In this document: piece after piece, positions 1 to 9,842 of the stretch
Layout: each line of letters starts with the position of its first letter
Numbering within the stretch: the stretch's first letter is position 1
DNA from: Helichrysum umbraculigerum
Lineage: Eukaryota; Streptophyta; Magnoliopsida; Asterales; Asteraceae
Length of the DNA stretch: 64,000 bases
Direction of reading: 5' to 3'
Assembly (NCBI GenBank): GCA_949592205.1
Contig: CATIUR010000001.1
Span: forward strand, 1,688,001 to 1,752,000
Program-made: the position numbers and the translations under genes
The notes under the pieces: model-generated
The model's database searches: none
Told to the model about the DNA's origin: nothing
The model's input: only the letters and a program-made list of their open reading frames with translations

Positions 1-731
1 GATGAGTGGGGACTCACTTCCCATTTACGTTTGTTACTCGCAGACGGGGTTGAAGTCGAGCCGCGGCGGACAGAATTTGCCGTTAACTCATGGGCCATAC
101 GAATGGCGCTCTGAATAGTTCCCGGTTTGGACGAAGTTACTAAATCTTGTAGTCGCTCGGGAAGTCCGTCAACGTACTTTTCGATCCTTTTGTATTCAGG
201 ATCAACCATGGATGGGCACAAAAGTGCCAGCTGGTGAAAGCGGTTGGTGTATCCGGTGATGTCGTCACCCTGCATCTTGTGATTCCAGAATTCTAACTCT
301 AGTTGCTTCAGCTCATCTCTTGGGCAGTACTCGCCCCTCAGCATATTCTTTAGTTCATCCCACTGTAGTTTGTAAGCATCGGCAATGCTCACCGTTTGCG
401 CATAAGTGTTCCACCAAGTAAGGGCGGTGTCAGAAAAGGTGCTGGCGGCGAACTTAACTTTATCCTCTTCCTTGCAGTTGCAGATGAGGAACACTGATTC
501 GATTTTCTCGGTCCATCGAATCAGACCGATTGCTCCTTCAGTTCCTGCAAAGTTCAGCGGCTTGCAGTTATGGAAATCCTTGTAGGTGCAGGTTTTGGGT
601 TGTGGTCCATTAGTAGCTGTATCTTCGCTACCAGGGGTTGATGTTCGGGTAGCTAGGGCTTGAGCCACGCTACGGGCAATTATACCCGCTACTTCGGCTT
701 CAGTAAGCATGATTTGACGTCGAGGAGGCAT
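1..731 (-). CDS. Ty3/gypsy gag, 5' part (element C), runs off the left edge
   Basis: The minus strand from an ATG at 731 is open to the window edge, giving about 243 residues with no stop. The protein starts MPPRRQIMLTEAEVAG. After a low-complexity lead it shows the retrotransposon gag (capsid) domain, about residues 60-200, with the landmarks FAGTEGAIGLIRW, ALTWWNTY, GEYCPRDE and YTNRFHQLALLCP. A basic Ser-rich linker follows where the zinc knuckles would come next. Gag forms the virus-like particle that packages element RNA in the cytoplasm. The start fits because it is the first ATG downstream of the leader and matches the MPP(K/R)R start of the element A gag at 46398. The lack of stops contrasts with the badly broken element A gag and suggests C is younger. 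The rest of gag and pol lies outside the window. Family assignment is firm; activity is unknown. Confidence 0.9.
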   Translation of the reverse strand, partial: MPPRRQIMLTEAEVAGIIARSVAQALATRTSTPGSEDTATNGPQPKTCTYKDFHNCKPLNFAGTEGAIGLIRWTEKIESVFLICNCKEEDKVKFAASTFSDTALTWWNTYAQTVSIADAYKLQWDELKNMLRGEYCPRDELKQLELEFWNHKMQGDDITGYTNRFHQLALLCPSMVDPEYKRIEKYVDGLPERLQDLVTSSKPGTIQSAIRMAHELTANSVRRGSTSTPSASNKRKWEVSPHS

Positions 732-1583
732 GTTCCTTGAAACAATAATAAAGAACATGTGAGGATCTGAATAAGAATTATGGCGGTGATGATTTAGTAC
801 GTTTAAAGAAATTTCGTCAACGGTTGAAATTGGTTCAAAGTTTGTGGGTTATAAATAAGTTTATACAGCTTCGAAATTTTTGAAAATTTTATAAAACATT
901 TTGTAAGAAATTTTGTAACATGTTTGACAAAATACATTTGTTATAAAATTTTTATGTTAAAAATCGGTTGTATAATTTTGAAGTCTAACGAAAACTTGAG
1001 TTGAAAATGATTTCATTGGGATACATATAACGGTACGGTGGGGTACGTTGTAGAATGGTATAAACGTCGAATTAGGTAGGAATAGTAAATGAAAACAAAG
1101 TCTCGATTTTTATATCGAAGGACGTTCAAGTAACAATGGTTGTCAGTTATAACGGTGTGGAAGTCTTCGGACGTAAGCCGGTAGTCGTGAATTCATAAAA
1201 ATCGAATAAGGATGGAACGACGAGAGTCGGGTTGTCGTTTGTTCGATACAAGTTGAAAGTGAATTTCGTAGTAGTCGAGAGAGTATCGTATCGGGGAAAG
1301 AGGCCTATGTATATATATATATCACATAACCGCCTAGTTCGTGTCTAGCATAATCACGTAAAAGTCCCGGTTCTCTCGAGGTCAGAGTCAGCTAATGCAT
1401 TCCGGTTCAACATAACCCCTTTCAGAACTCACATCATCTTCATTTAATTGTACATAGTTGATCAGGCTATGTTAAATTAAACTTGTATGCTGTCATTCCT
1501 GAACCAGTTATACCTAATGAGGAATACTGCCTAACGGTCATAGTCTAGGCCCACTAAATGCAACCTAGTTCACTATAACCTTA
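732..1583 (-). other. Untranslated leader of element C between PBS and gag
   Basis: This AT-rich stretch lies between the primer-binding site and the gag ATG of element C, read on the minus strand. I see no long reading frame in it, unlike element A, which has an extra ORF here. A short (at)n run lies near 1313-1322. A pyrimidine-rich tract ending in tttcaag (minus strand, AG at 737-736) sits just before the gag ATG and could act as a weak splice acceptor. Confidence 0.7.
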
Positions 1584-1596
1584 GGCTCTGATACCA
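1584..1596 (-). promoter_or_regulatory. Primer-binding site, initiator tRNA-Met type (element C)
   Basis: On the minus strand this reads tggtatcagagcc, the complement of the 3' end of plant initiator tRNA-Met. It lies three bases inside the LTR end (tgttaca at 1606-1600), the normal place for minus-strand cDNA priming. It fixes the orientation of element C and marks LTR 1600-4533 as its 5' LTR. Confidence 0.92.
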
Positions 1597-1892
1597 ATCT
1601 GTAACACCCCCAAATTTAACAGTTTGCGGAAGCGACGTTTTTGGGTGTTACTAATCAATAATCACAAGCACAAAGGATACAGTGAACGACTCTAAATGAG
1701 ACGTTCGAAAAGTTATTACATTAATACATAAGTAGTTTCAAAATACAAGCTCGAGTTCAAGTAAAATCCTAGAGATTCTAATACATAACAGTAAGTACAA
1801 AAGTAATGTATGTAAATCTCCAAGCTTGTAAATGCATGCGACTCGAGCTAAGAAAGCTTATCCTGCTGGGCATCCCTACTGATGCTGTGTAC

Positions 1893-2466
1893 CTGAGAAG
1901 CATTACTAAAACGGTCAACCAAAAAGGTTGGTGAATCTCACAGGTTTGTAAGTAAGTAAACAGTTTGAACACACAAGTAGTATTTGTAATTCATAGCCAG
2001 CCAGTAAGTAACGATCACAGGTTATGCTCATCGTTAACTTATGTTTAATAAGTGGTGGTTGCAGGTTATGCTAACCGTTTGATACAATTGCCATGAGCCA
2101 CCATAGTTGAAGCTTAACGTACAGTAAATATAGGTACCCCCTCATGAATGTAATCCAAAACATTCATACGGAACGAGTAAGAAACGCCCGTTTCTACAGG
2201 AACGGTTCGTGGTAGTGCTTGCTACCCCGGGCGGGGATTGTCAGTCCCATATGGATCCATATACTAAAACTCGCGCTTATCACATAACTAACAACTATGG
2301 TTCAGGAGGATTTCATTGGATTAGTCGTAAACTCATGCAGTTGGCGTATTCGTAATCTCATACAGTAAGTAAATCATGGCAGCAAGTAAGTTTTGTGTGT
2401 TCATGTAAAACAATAATGCATCTCACCCCTGAGTAAAAACAGTAAAGTAGGGGCTGTAAGACTCAC
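1893..2466 (-). promoter_or_regulatory. Intron-like segment in LTR C (GTGAGT donor to CAG|GTAC acceptor)
   Basis: On the minus strand a strong donor (actcag|GTGAGT, G at 2466) is followed by ttacagcccc. About 570 bp later comes an acceptor-like ttctcag|gtacacag, with CAG at 1895-1893. The same pair occurs in LTRs D, E and A1/A2 at the same relative place. Splicing is inferred, not shown. Confidence 0.4.
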
Positions 2467-3173
2467 CTGAGTCTGGCAGATAATGCAGTAAGTAAGCAAG
2501 TAGTATTCCCGAACTAGCAACCCTTAGCGTCCTAATACGCATAAGGTTTAGTAAGTAAATGGAATACTTGTAAAGTATCCATGCTAGTTGTTCCCAAACT
2601 AGTTAATGTCCATTAGTTTGTTTGTAAGTTTGTAATCGTTTGTAAATCGTAGTTTGTATAAAAGTTGTACGGTTCGTTTGTTATCGGAGTATAATAATAA
2701 TTCCTTCCATTATTATTATGTATTCATAATAGTTGTACAGTTGTAAAGTATACTCGTATGATCGTTTGTTTGTATTACAACATGTATCGTTTGCGTAAGT
2801 TCCAATGGGCTTAGTCCCCAAAGGGTACGAGTGAAACCTCGTATGTATTCGTATGTATGTTCGTATCAGTTAACGTGTAATCCAGCACGTAACTAGTAAG
2901 TGAACTTGTAAGTTCGTATCGGATGTAATCCAGTGTAGTTGTTCAAGTGTATATTTGTTGGAGTGCAATCTCCTAAGTATTTCCAAGTGTAATCTCGTAC
3001 GCGTGTGTGAGTGAAATCTCACGTTAGTTTAGTATAATCTTGTACGTATTCAAGTGTTGCTGTATACTCTCGAAAGTATAGTATTTTCAGGTATAAGTAG
3101 CATCGTATTTGATTTAGTAGTTGAAAGTGATTCCAACACTTAGAATATATTTTGTTTTCTGATCTGGGCTTTC

Positions 3174-3459
3174 TGCGACACAAGGCTTGTGTCGCAGACC
3201 GTATGCGACATAAGGTCTGTGTCGTATGGATTTGTTTCTGATTTAGTGTTTATGCGACACAATGGTTGTGTCGCAGACAAGAGTACGACACATTGGTACG
3301 ACATAGTCGTTGTGTCGCAATCAAGCGATAGGTAAATTTTGTGTCGTATGTGATACGACATATAGTGCGACATAAGCGTTGTGTCGCATACATTGCGACA
3401 TAACGTGCGACATAGTGTTGTGTCGCATGAGATTTCGGTCCGATGCGACACAAGAGGTC
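3174..3459. repeat. Palindromic GCGACA/TGTCGC motif cluster in LTR C
   Basis: About 17 copies of (G/A)CGACA or its complement are packed into 290 bp, alternating in orientation, for example tgcgacacaagg followed at once by cttgtgtcgca. Neighbouring copies can pair as hairpins. The repetition creates an illusory minus-strand ORF rich in Cys-Asp-Thr-Thr and Met-Ser-His, which is not a gene. The related LTR E has a differently spelled cluster at the matching place. Confidence 0.85.
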
Positions 3460-4533
3460 TGTTCGGAAATTTAGTTTCCGAAAACGTATTTTCCGGTTTC
3501 CGTTGGGTCTAGAACTTTTATACTAGTTTTAATATGTTGTAATAAGTCCATAGTAACTATTGGTATTCGTTTTTAATGTTTGTGGTGTCGTTTTCTTTAA
3601 AATGACCAAAACCGACATTTTCGTAAAAGTGTTCAAAAACGAGTTTAGATTATATATTCGGACATCATTTAGTTAGGGGAACAATAATCTAGCAAAATAA
3701 ATGTAATCGGAAAAGTTTCGGGTCGCCGGAAAACTTACAAAGTTGTCGAAACGAAAATCCGAAAAGATGAGTTTGTAGCTCTCGTTCTCGTGATCGCTTT
3801 TCTCCAAACGGGTATAGACCTCCGAGGTGTTTTAATGGTGTTTTTATGGCGTTTTGTAATCGGTTTTAGAGAGAGAGAGAGAAACCGTAGAGAGAGAGAG
3901 AGAGAATGATTGAGAGTGGGTTGGTTGTGTTTGTGTGTGTAAGTGAGAAAGGAAGGGAGGGGGGTGATGTCCCCTCCTTGTTGGCCGGTTGGTGGGGTCC
4001 ACCAAGTGTGGATCTCACCAAATATTGCTCCTCCGTGTTTGCGCTCCGTGCGGTGTTCGTTTCCCCGGTCGTTTAATCGTAAAAATAGTTTTATACGCGG
4101 TTAAATATACGTTTTTAAACTACGAATTATTACACAATAATTTAGTTGTAGTATTTTACCAAAGTACTAGTTTTTCAAGTTATAAATCATAACTTTGTTT
4201 GTTTTGTCGGTTGGTCGAGTTTTCGGAGAGTTCGGTAACGTTTTAATTAAAACGTACGTTTTCCGTTATATTATAAACATAATATAAAGTACTAGTCAAA
4301 GTAATTAAATAATTTCACATTATTTAATAATCGTTTTACCAATGTCCGCAAGTTTGTACACTTGTTGTTTTATACGATTTGTACGAATCGTATACGCGTA
4401 TATATACATATATTCCATCCATATATATATATAGTAAGTAGATAATGTATATAATCCTATTTCAAATTATATACAAGTAATAAACACGTAATTAGGAAAA
4501 TTTTAAATTTACCCTAAATTTGGGGTTGTTACA

Positions 4534-5772
4534 AAAATGTACCACGGTATCAAGGATTTCTACTGGTGGCCGAATATGAAAGCTGAAATCGCCACCTATG
4601 TCAGCAAGTGCCTTACTTGCTCCAAAGTCAAAATCGAATATCAAAAACCTTCTGGTTTACTTCAACAACCCAGTCTTCCTGAATGGAAATGGGAACAAAT
4701 TGCCATGGACTTCATAACCAAACTACCCAAATCCTCGAACGGTTGCGATTCCATTTGGGTGATCGTGGATCGTCTCACCAAATCTGCTCACTTCCTGGCA
4801 ATCAAGGAATCCGACAAAATGGAACGCCTCACCAACATTTATCTGAAGGAAATCGTGATCAAACACGGTGTTCCAATCTCAATTATCTCCGATAGAGATA
4901 GTCGTTTTACTTCACAATTTTGGCAATCACTTCAAAAATCTCTGGGTACTCGACTTGATATGAGTACCGCTTACCATCCTCAAACCGACGGCCAAAGTGA
5001 ACGAACCATTCAAACACTGGAAGACATGCTACGGGCCTGCGTAGTAGATTTCGGTGTAAACTGGGAAAAACATCTACCATTGTGCGAGTTCTCGTACAAC
5101 AACAGTTACCATACCAGCATCAAAGCCGCACCCTTCGAGGCATTGTACGGTCGTAAGTGCCGGTCACCTATCTGTTGGACCGAAGTTGGGAATAGCCAAC
5201 TCACAGGTCCAGAAATCATTCACGAGACGACCGAGAGAATCGTTGAAATTCAAAACAAACTCAAAGCCGCGCGTGATCGTCAGAAAAGTTATGCTGACGT
5301 GAGACGCAAAACACTCGAGTTCCAAGTTGGGGATCGAGTTCTACTCAAAGTATCACCTTGGAAAGGCGTAATCCGGTTTGGCAAACGAGGGAAGTTAAAT
5401 CCCAGATACATTGGACCATTCGAGATCCTCGAAAGGATTGGTTCAGTGGCATATCGATTGCAGCTGCCATCTGAACTCAGCAGCGTGCATCCCACTTTTC
5501 ATGTTTCAAATCTGAAGAAGTGTCTGTCTGATGAGACACTTATCATTCCACTCGATGAAATTCGAGTTGACGAGAAACTTCACTTCATTGAGGAACCCGC
5601 TGAAATCATGGACCGTGAGGTCAAACAACTTAAACAAAGTCGTATTCCCATCGTCAAAGTTAGGTGGAATTCGCGGCGCGGTCCGGAATTTACCTGGGAA
5701 CGGGAAGACCAAATGCGACTCAAGTATCCTCAACTCTTCACTGATTCAACGTCAAACACCGCTTCAACATAA
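4534..5772 (+). CDS. Integrase and chromodomain end of pol, Ty3/gypsy chromovirus element D (5' truncated by insertion of C)
   Basis: An uninterrupted frame (first ATG 4537, 411 residues) encodes the C-terminal part of a gypsy pol polyprotein. Numbered from that Met, the last two Cys of the HHCC zinc finger are C25 and C28. The catalytic triad is D58 (AMDFITKLP), D119 (ISDRDSRFTS) and E155 (GQSERTIQ), a perfect D-D35-E spacing. A GPY/F module (KLNPRYIGPFEIL) follows near 290. A C-terminal chromodomain (VKVRWNSRRGPEFTWERE) near 375-400 is thought to steer integration to particular chromatin. The first ATG is not the real start: the frame enters directly from the element C LTR, and the missing RT and RNase H should lie beyond C, left of the window. 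No stop or frameshift is present, so D was coding-competent here until recently. Confidence 0.92.
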   Translation, partial: KMYHGIKDFYWWPNMKAEIATYVSKCLTCSKVKIEYQKPSGLLQQPSLPEWKWEQIAMDFITKLPKSSNGCDSIWVIVDRLTKSAHFLAIKESDKMERLTNIYLKEIVIKHGVPISIISDRDSRFTSQFWQSLQKSLGTRLDMSTAYHPQTDGQSERTIQTLEDMLRACVVDFGVNWEKHLPLCEFSYNNSYHTSIKAAPFEALYGRKCRSPICWTEVGNSQLTGPEIIHETTERIVEIQNKLKAARDRQKSYADVRRKTLEFQVGDRVLLKVSPWKGVIRFGKRGKLNPRYIGPFEILERIGSVAYRLQLPSELSSVHPTFHVSNLKKCLSDETLIIPLDEIRVDEKLHFIEEPAEIMDREVKQLKQSRIPIVKVRWNSRRGPEFTWEREDQMRLKYPQLFTDSTSNTAST

Positions 5773-5796
5773 ATTTCGGGACGAAATTCTTCTAAC

Positions 5797-5806
5797 AGGG
5801 GGAGAA
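5797..5806 (+). promoter_or_regulatory. Polypurine tract of element D
   Basis: The purine run agggggagaa lies immediately before the LTR start tgtgacaacc. It is the expected plus-strand priming site and marks the following LTR as the 3' LTR. Confidence 0.88.
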
Positions 5807-6702
5807 TGTGACAACCGTCAATTTAGGACTATACTTTAGTGCCTAATTAAGTTTTAATACATGTAATTAGTTCTGTGTTAGGCTAATTAATGTATCAATT
5901 ATTATATATATTGTTGAATATATATATCTACAATTATGCGGTTTGTTTAAATCGTACGAGTTTCGAATCGAATGTAATTTCGACACAATAAATACGGACG
6001 TTGGTGAACAATTTTATTAAGTAATGCAAATATTATTTAATAACGCAACTTTGTTTAGAATATTATTTGTTATAATATTTAGTATCCAAGTTTTATCGCA
6101 CAATTAATATAAACGCGAATAAAATGTAATTGCGCAAACAAAACAAAACAAATTACCTTTTATAATGAAATTATTAAATGTTTAGTAAAATGCTTCAACA
6201 AAAATACAGAATAATTATTCGTATTTTAAAACGTATATTAAAACATAGAAAATAAATATTTAACGTTCAAACGACGGAGTAAACGAACACCGCACGGAGC
6301 GAGAACGCGGGGCGAAAATGGGGACTTAACCTCCCACTCCCACCCCACTTTCTTTCATTTCCTTATTTCTTTCTCTCTCCCTCTTTCATTTTCTCTCAAG
6401 TTTCATCACAACCAAAATCAACTAAAACCGCAAAATAAACATACTAAACAACCTCGGATCTTCAAGCCCCTTTGGAAATAAACGACCACCTCGCGACGAT
6501 CTACAATCCTACCTTTCCGGAATTTCATTTCGGCGATTTGTAAGTTTCCGACACAACTCCGAAAACTCTCGTTTTTAAGTTTTATAATTTGCTAGTTGTT
6601 TGTATAACCTTGTAATGTCCTAAAATGGGTTGGGTAAAAATATTATGCCGATCGATGGCCGGAAAACGCGTTTTTGGAGTTGAAACTCCGATCAGACCCC
6701 GT

Positions 6703-7013
6703 ACGTCGCATTTGGCCTGGAGCAAATGCGACGCAGCGACCTACGTCGCACTATATCCCCAACGTCGCATATAGCGACGCAGCGACCTACGTCGCACTAT
6801 ATCCCCAACGTCGCATATAGCGACGCAGCGACCTACGTCGCACTATAACCCCAACGTCGCACTTAGCGACACAGACCCTTACGTCGCAGAAATCAACTAC
6901 GTCGCCTATAGCGACGTCACGTACAACGTCGCATTAAATTGCGAAAGTCGTACATAGCGACGTCATGCCCAACGTCGCAGTCCGGATCTGCGACGTAGCA
7001 CCCTACGTCGCAC
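6703..7013. repeat. ACGTCGC/GCGACGT cluster with three 46-bp tandem units in LTR D
   Basis: The segment is filled with acgtcgc and its complement gcgacgt in alternating orientation. Three 46-bp units start at 6735, 6781 and 6827. The first two are identical and the third has a few changes. The tail to 7013 keeps the motif without the period. Confidence 0.88.
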
Positions 7014-7460
7014 AAAACAGAATCTTCAAACCTCAAAATTTTGAAGTCAAAGTTACTGTTCAAAAAAAAAAAAGTCAAATTTACTGTAGCAGTACTGTAG
7101 CAAAGTCAACATTTTAGAATTATTATTATTTCAACTAAATCACCAACGGGCCGTACACATTTTCAAATACACAATTGAATCAACTAAGTCATAGTAACTT
7201 AGATAATTCAATCAAACAAGTCGTTGTAACTTGTATCGACTTATTCCAAACAAGTCGTAGTAACTTGTAACAAAACAATCAACCAAATCGGGGTAATTTG
7301 GACATCAAGTTAAGCAAACAATTTCAATGGTAGTCTTTCGAGATACCGGTACAATTAATGACAATTTAAGTGTCGTGGACACATTCAGGTTTCAAGCCTT
7401 TGGACACCAACTCACAGCTAATTACTTCAAGTTTATTAAGTTAAACACTTCAAGAACCAG

Positions 7461-7949
7461 GTGAGTTTCATAGCCCCATTTTCACTGCTTTACAATTAGG
7501 GGTGTGATATTACTACTCGATTTTGTTTTACAAGTAGAACGCAAGTGCCAAACTTCAAATACTACATGAGTTTCAAGCTAATCAATTTAAAGTCCTCCAT
7601 AAGCATAGTCTCTAATATTTTAACGTGAATGTTAGTATATGATATCATATGGGATTGACAATCCTCATCCGGGTTAGCACGCACTAACCGGTCAAACGGA
7701 TGTATTAGCATTTGGGAAGACGAGTGTTGATTAGGCACTCGTAGGAGGCATTTCAAGTTAGGTTTCCTTAATTGGGCCTGACAAATCAAGTTAAGCTCAG
7801 ACTATGTGCTCATGGACAGTATAACTTTTATTTTGCTTAATTGCATTTTAAATTCAATATAAATCTTGCGGTTCTGACAACTATACATTGACATACAAAC
7901 ATGTGAGCTCACCAGCGTTTTCGCTGACCCATTTTAGTATTTATCACAG
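7461..7949 (+). promoter_or_regulatory. Intron-like segment in LTR D
   Basis: The donor aaccag|GTGAGT (7461) is followed by tcatagcccc and then aattaggggtgtgat. The acceptor is atttatcacag|gtaccc with CAG at 7947-7949. Position and sequence match the equivalents in LTRs C, E and A. Whether it is spliced is unknown. Confidence 0.4.
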
Positions 7950-8240
7950 GTACCCAGCAGTAGTTTGGCTGTACAAGCAGGAATTATTAGCTCGAGTCAG
8001 CATACATACAACTAGAGATTGGACTGCATTATTATATTTTGTAAAAGTAATTATGCTATGTAATCTCTCAAATTTCAGGAATCGAGCTAATGTAACTATA
8101 TTTTGATGTAAACATTTACTTTATCTATACAAGTTTAAAACGACGCATATAGTGGTCGTTCATTATATCTTGTGCTTTGTATATTGATTAGTGACACCCA
8201 AATCAAGCTTCCGCAAATCATTAAATTTGGGGGTGTCACA

Positions 8241-8582
8241 TCAGCATTGAGTTAACGAAAGTTGGATTAAAAGTTAACAGGTTGCTAGAATACAAACTAA
8301 ATTGAAACTTCATTTCTAATATTAAAACTTTTGATAGTTCGTTTCTAGAATGCAAAATACAGTAATACTTCGTTTCTATTTTAGGTAATTTGCCCAATAT
8401 AAAAATGCGAACTATTATTTAGAGACTAGTAAAGTAATTTTTAAGGACATGGCCTTAAGTTTAATTAAATCTATCTACTGGTTATTTACTTTTTTTTTTT
8501 TTTTTTCACACAAATTCTGATTCAGCCCGAATAATCCAAACTGCCCTGCTAAAAAAAAGTTTAACTTTAAATAGATGGAGGG
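8241..8582. other. Intergenic spacer between LTR D and UTP11
   Basis: AT-rich single-copy-looking sequence with a poly-T run near 8490-8506. I see no gene. It would contain the UTP11 upstream promoter, so LTR D forms the distal edge of that promoter. Confidence 0.6.
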
Positions 8583-8729
8583 TATAAAGGAAAATAGTTA
8601 GAAACTGAAAAACTTGGTAAAACCCTAGCTCAGACGATTATCAAGATTTCGGTCACGAAATCGCCGGTGGTGCTGCTACTCGTATCTGCTGCCGTTGTCC
8701 ATAGCTGGTTCATCTCTCACCCCAATTAG
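8583..8729 (+). promoter_or_regulatory. UTP11 core promoter and 5' UTR exon
   Basis: A TATA-like tataaagg lies at 8583-8590. About 40 bp on, the transcript-like aaaaccctagctcag begins, a common opening of plant 5' UTRs. The exon ends at a good donor, attag|gtacgc, after 8729. The 5' UTR intron would run to the acceptor tttgccag just before tttctagagcc and the UTP11 ATG (about 8730-9811). The transcription start is inferred. Confidence 0.55.
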
Positions 8730-9842
8730 GTACGCTTTCATTCTTTTATATACCGTTCACACTATAACAATAACTACAGATAGCAGCAGTAATAACATAC
8801 AATAAAAGAAGAACCTGTTTTTTCTTGCTATTTTCTGTATATATATTTCATGTATGCCCTCGGTGGCTCGGCCCACACAAGAAATGCCCTTGGCACCCCC
8901 TTACGACGAATCACATTTTAACTGTTTTTTACTGAAATTTTTGTTGCAGTATTTTGTGCCCTGCACATCACAAATTCCTGGATCCCCACATTATCACAGT
9001 ACCTAATTCTTTTGTGTTATATTGTCATTTGTGTTTTAATTAGCTTGGAATTTAATTTCTAATAATGAGTTTAACATTTTTGCTTTAATTTCTGTTTATA
9101 TAGTACAATTGTACGAGTAGTAACAAATGTTTATGTTGCTCGATATATTCAGGCAATTAACTCTGTGTTTGTATGTTTTGCTAATGTATTGAGCTTGTTA
9201 TGTACTGCTTTCGTGATATGATTGAATGCTAGTAAGAGTTCTGCGTATAAACATATATATAGTTTGAATACAAGAGTCGTTACTAATACTTGTGTATTCT
9301 ATCGGGTACTTGAAAAGCAGTTAGTAAAATATTAAACATTGAAAAGAGTGTGTGTGTGTGTGTGGCCTGTACTATAGGTTTTAGTCACATATACTTGTGT
9401 CTCGTTAGTGTTCCTATATAGGTTCAGGTCAATTGAATTGATGAAGTGTTTGACGGGATTCATTATGAACTCACCGGGCAGTGGTTTTTGAACTTTGAAG
9501 TTGTATATTTTTATTTCACTTGCTTTTGCTTTATGAAAATATATGCTCATATGTACACATAGTCACATATGATCAGAAAATCAATATGAAGCGGTCTGAG
9601 CTAAGTTCATTCTTTATAATGTCTATCAATATTGTAACCTAGCTTAGAAATTTCTTTAGCTGAGTACTGTGACCAAAGACTACAGTTGAATTGCAATGCA
9701 TTACGCTTATGATGTCTCATTTTTGTAAATCTAATTGCTTAATTAGTCTACATTGTAAACTTATAATCATTAATGTAAGCTCATAGAACCCTTTTATCTG
9801 TTTGCCAGTTTCTAGAGCCAACTGTTCTTCTCATTCTTCAAG

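Larger units (their letters stand above)
1600..4533 (-). mobile_element. 5' LTR of chromovirus element C (2934 bp)
   Basis: Read on the minus strand, the LTR begins tgtaacaaccccaaattt at 4533 and ends gggggtgttaca at 1600, with TG...CA ends and short terminal inverted repeats. It is followed by a tRNA-Met PBS, so it is the 5' LTR. It is clearly related to solo LTR 47163-50599: the terminal segments and the stretch around 1860-2480 are nearly the same. Inside, in element order, are a CT-rich tract (GA-rich on + at 3870-3905), a cluster of TGCGACA-type motifs (3174-3459), and an intron-like donor and acceptor pair (2466 to 1893). The LTR interrupts the integrase gene of element D. The bases aaaat after 4533 would be the target duplication, but the other side is outside the window. 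Confidence 0.9.
5807..8240 (+). mobile_element. 3' LTR of chromovirus element D (2434 bp)
   Basis: It begins tgtgacaaccgtcaattt after the polypurine tract and ends gggggtgtcaca, so the ends are 7-bp inverted repeats (TGTGACA/TGTCACA). A CT-rich stretch at 6345-6410 looks like an early transcribed region. A cluster of ACGTCGC motifs follows at 6703-7013, then an intron-like donor and acceptor pair (7461 to 7949). The end lies about 370 bp before the inferred start of the UTP11 transcript. The opposite LTR is outside the window, so the target duplication cannot be checked. Confidence 0.9.

Noticed and set aside
3140..3451. A 103-codon minus-strand ORF rich in Cys-Asp-Thr-Thr and Met-Ser-His
   Set aside because: It is the translation of the repeated TGTCGC cluster in LTR C; no start context, no homologue recognised, and overlapping ORFs of the same kind appear in another frame.
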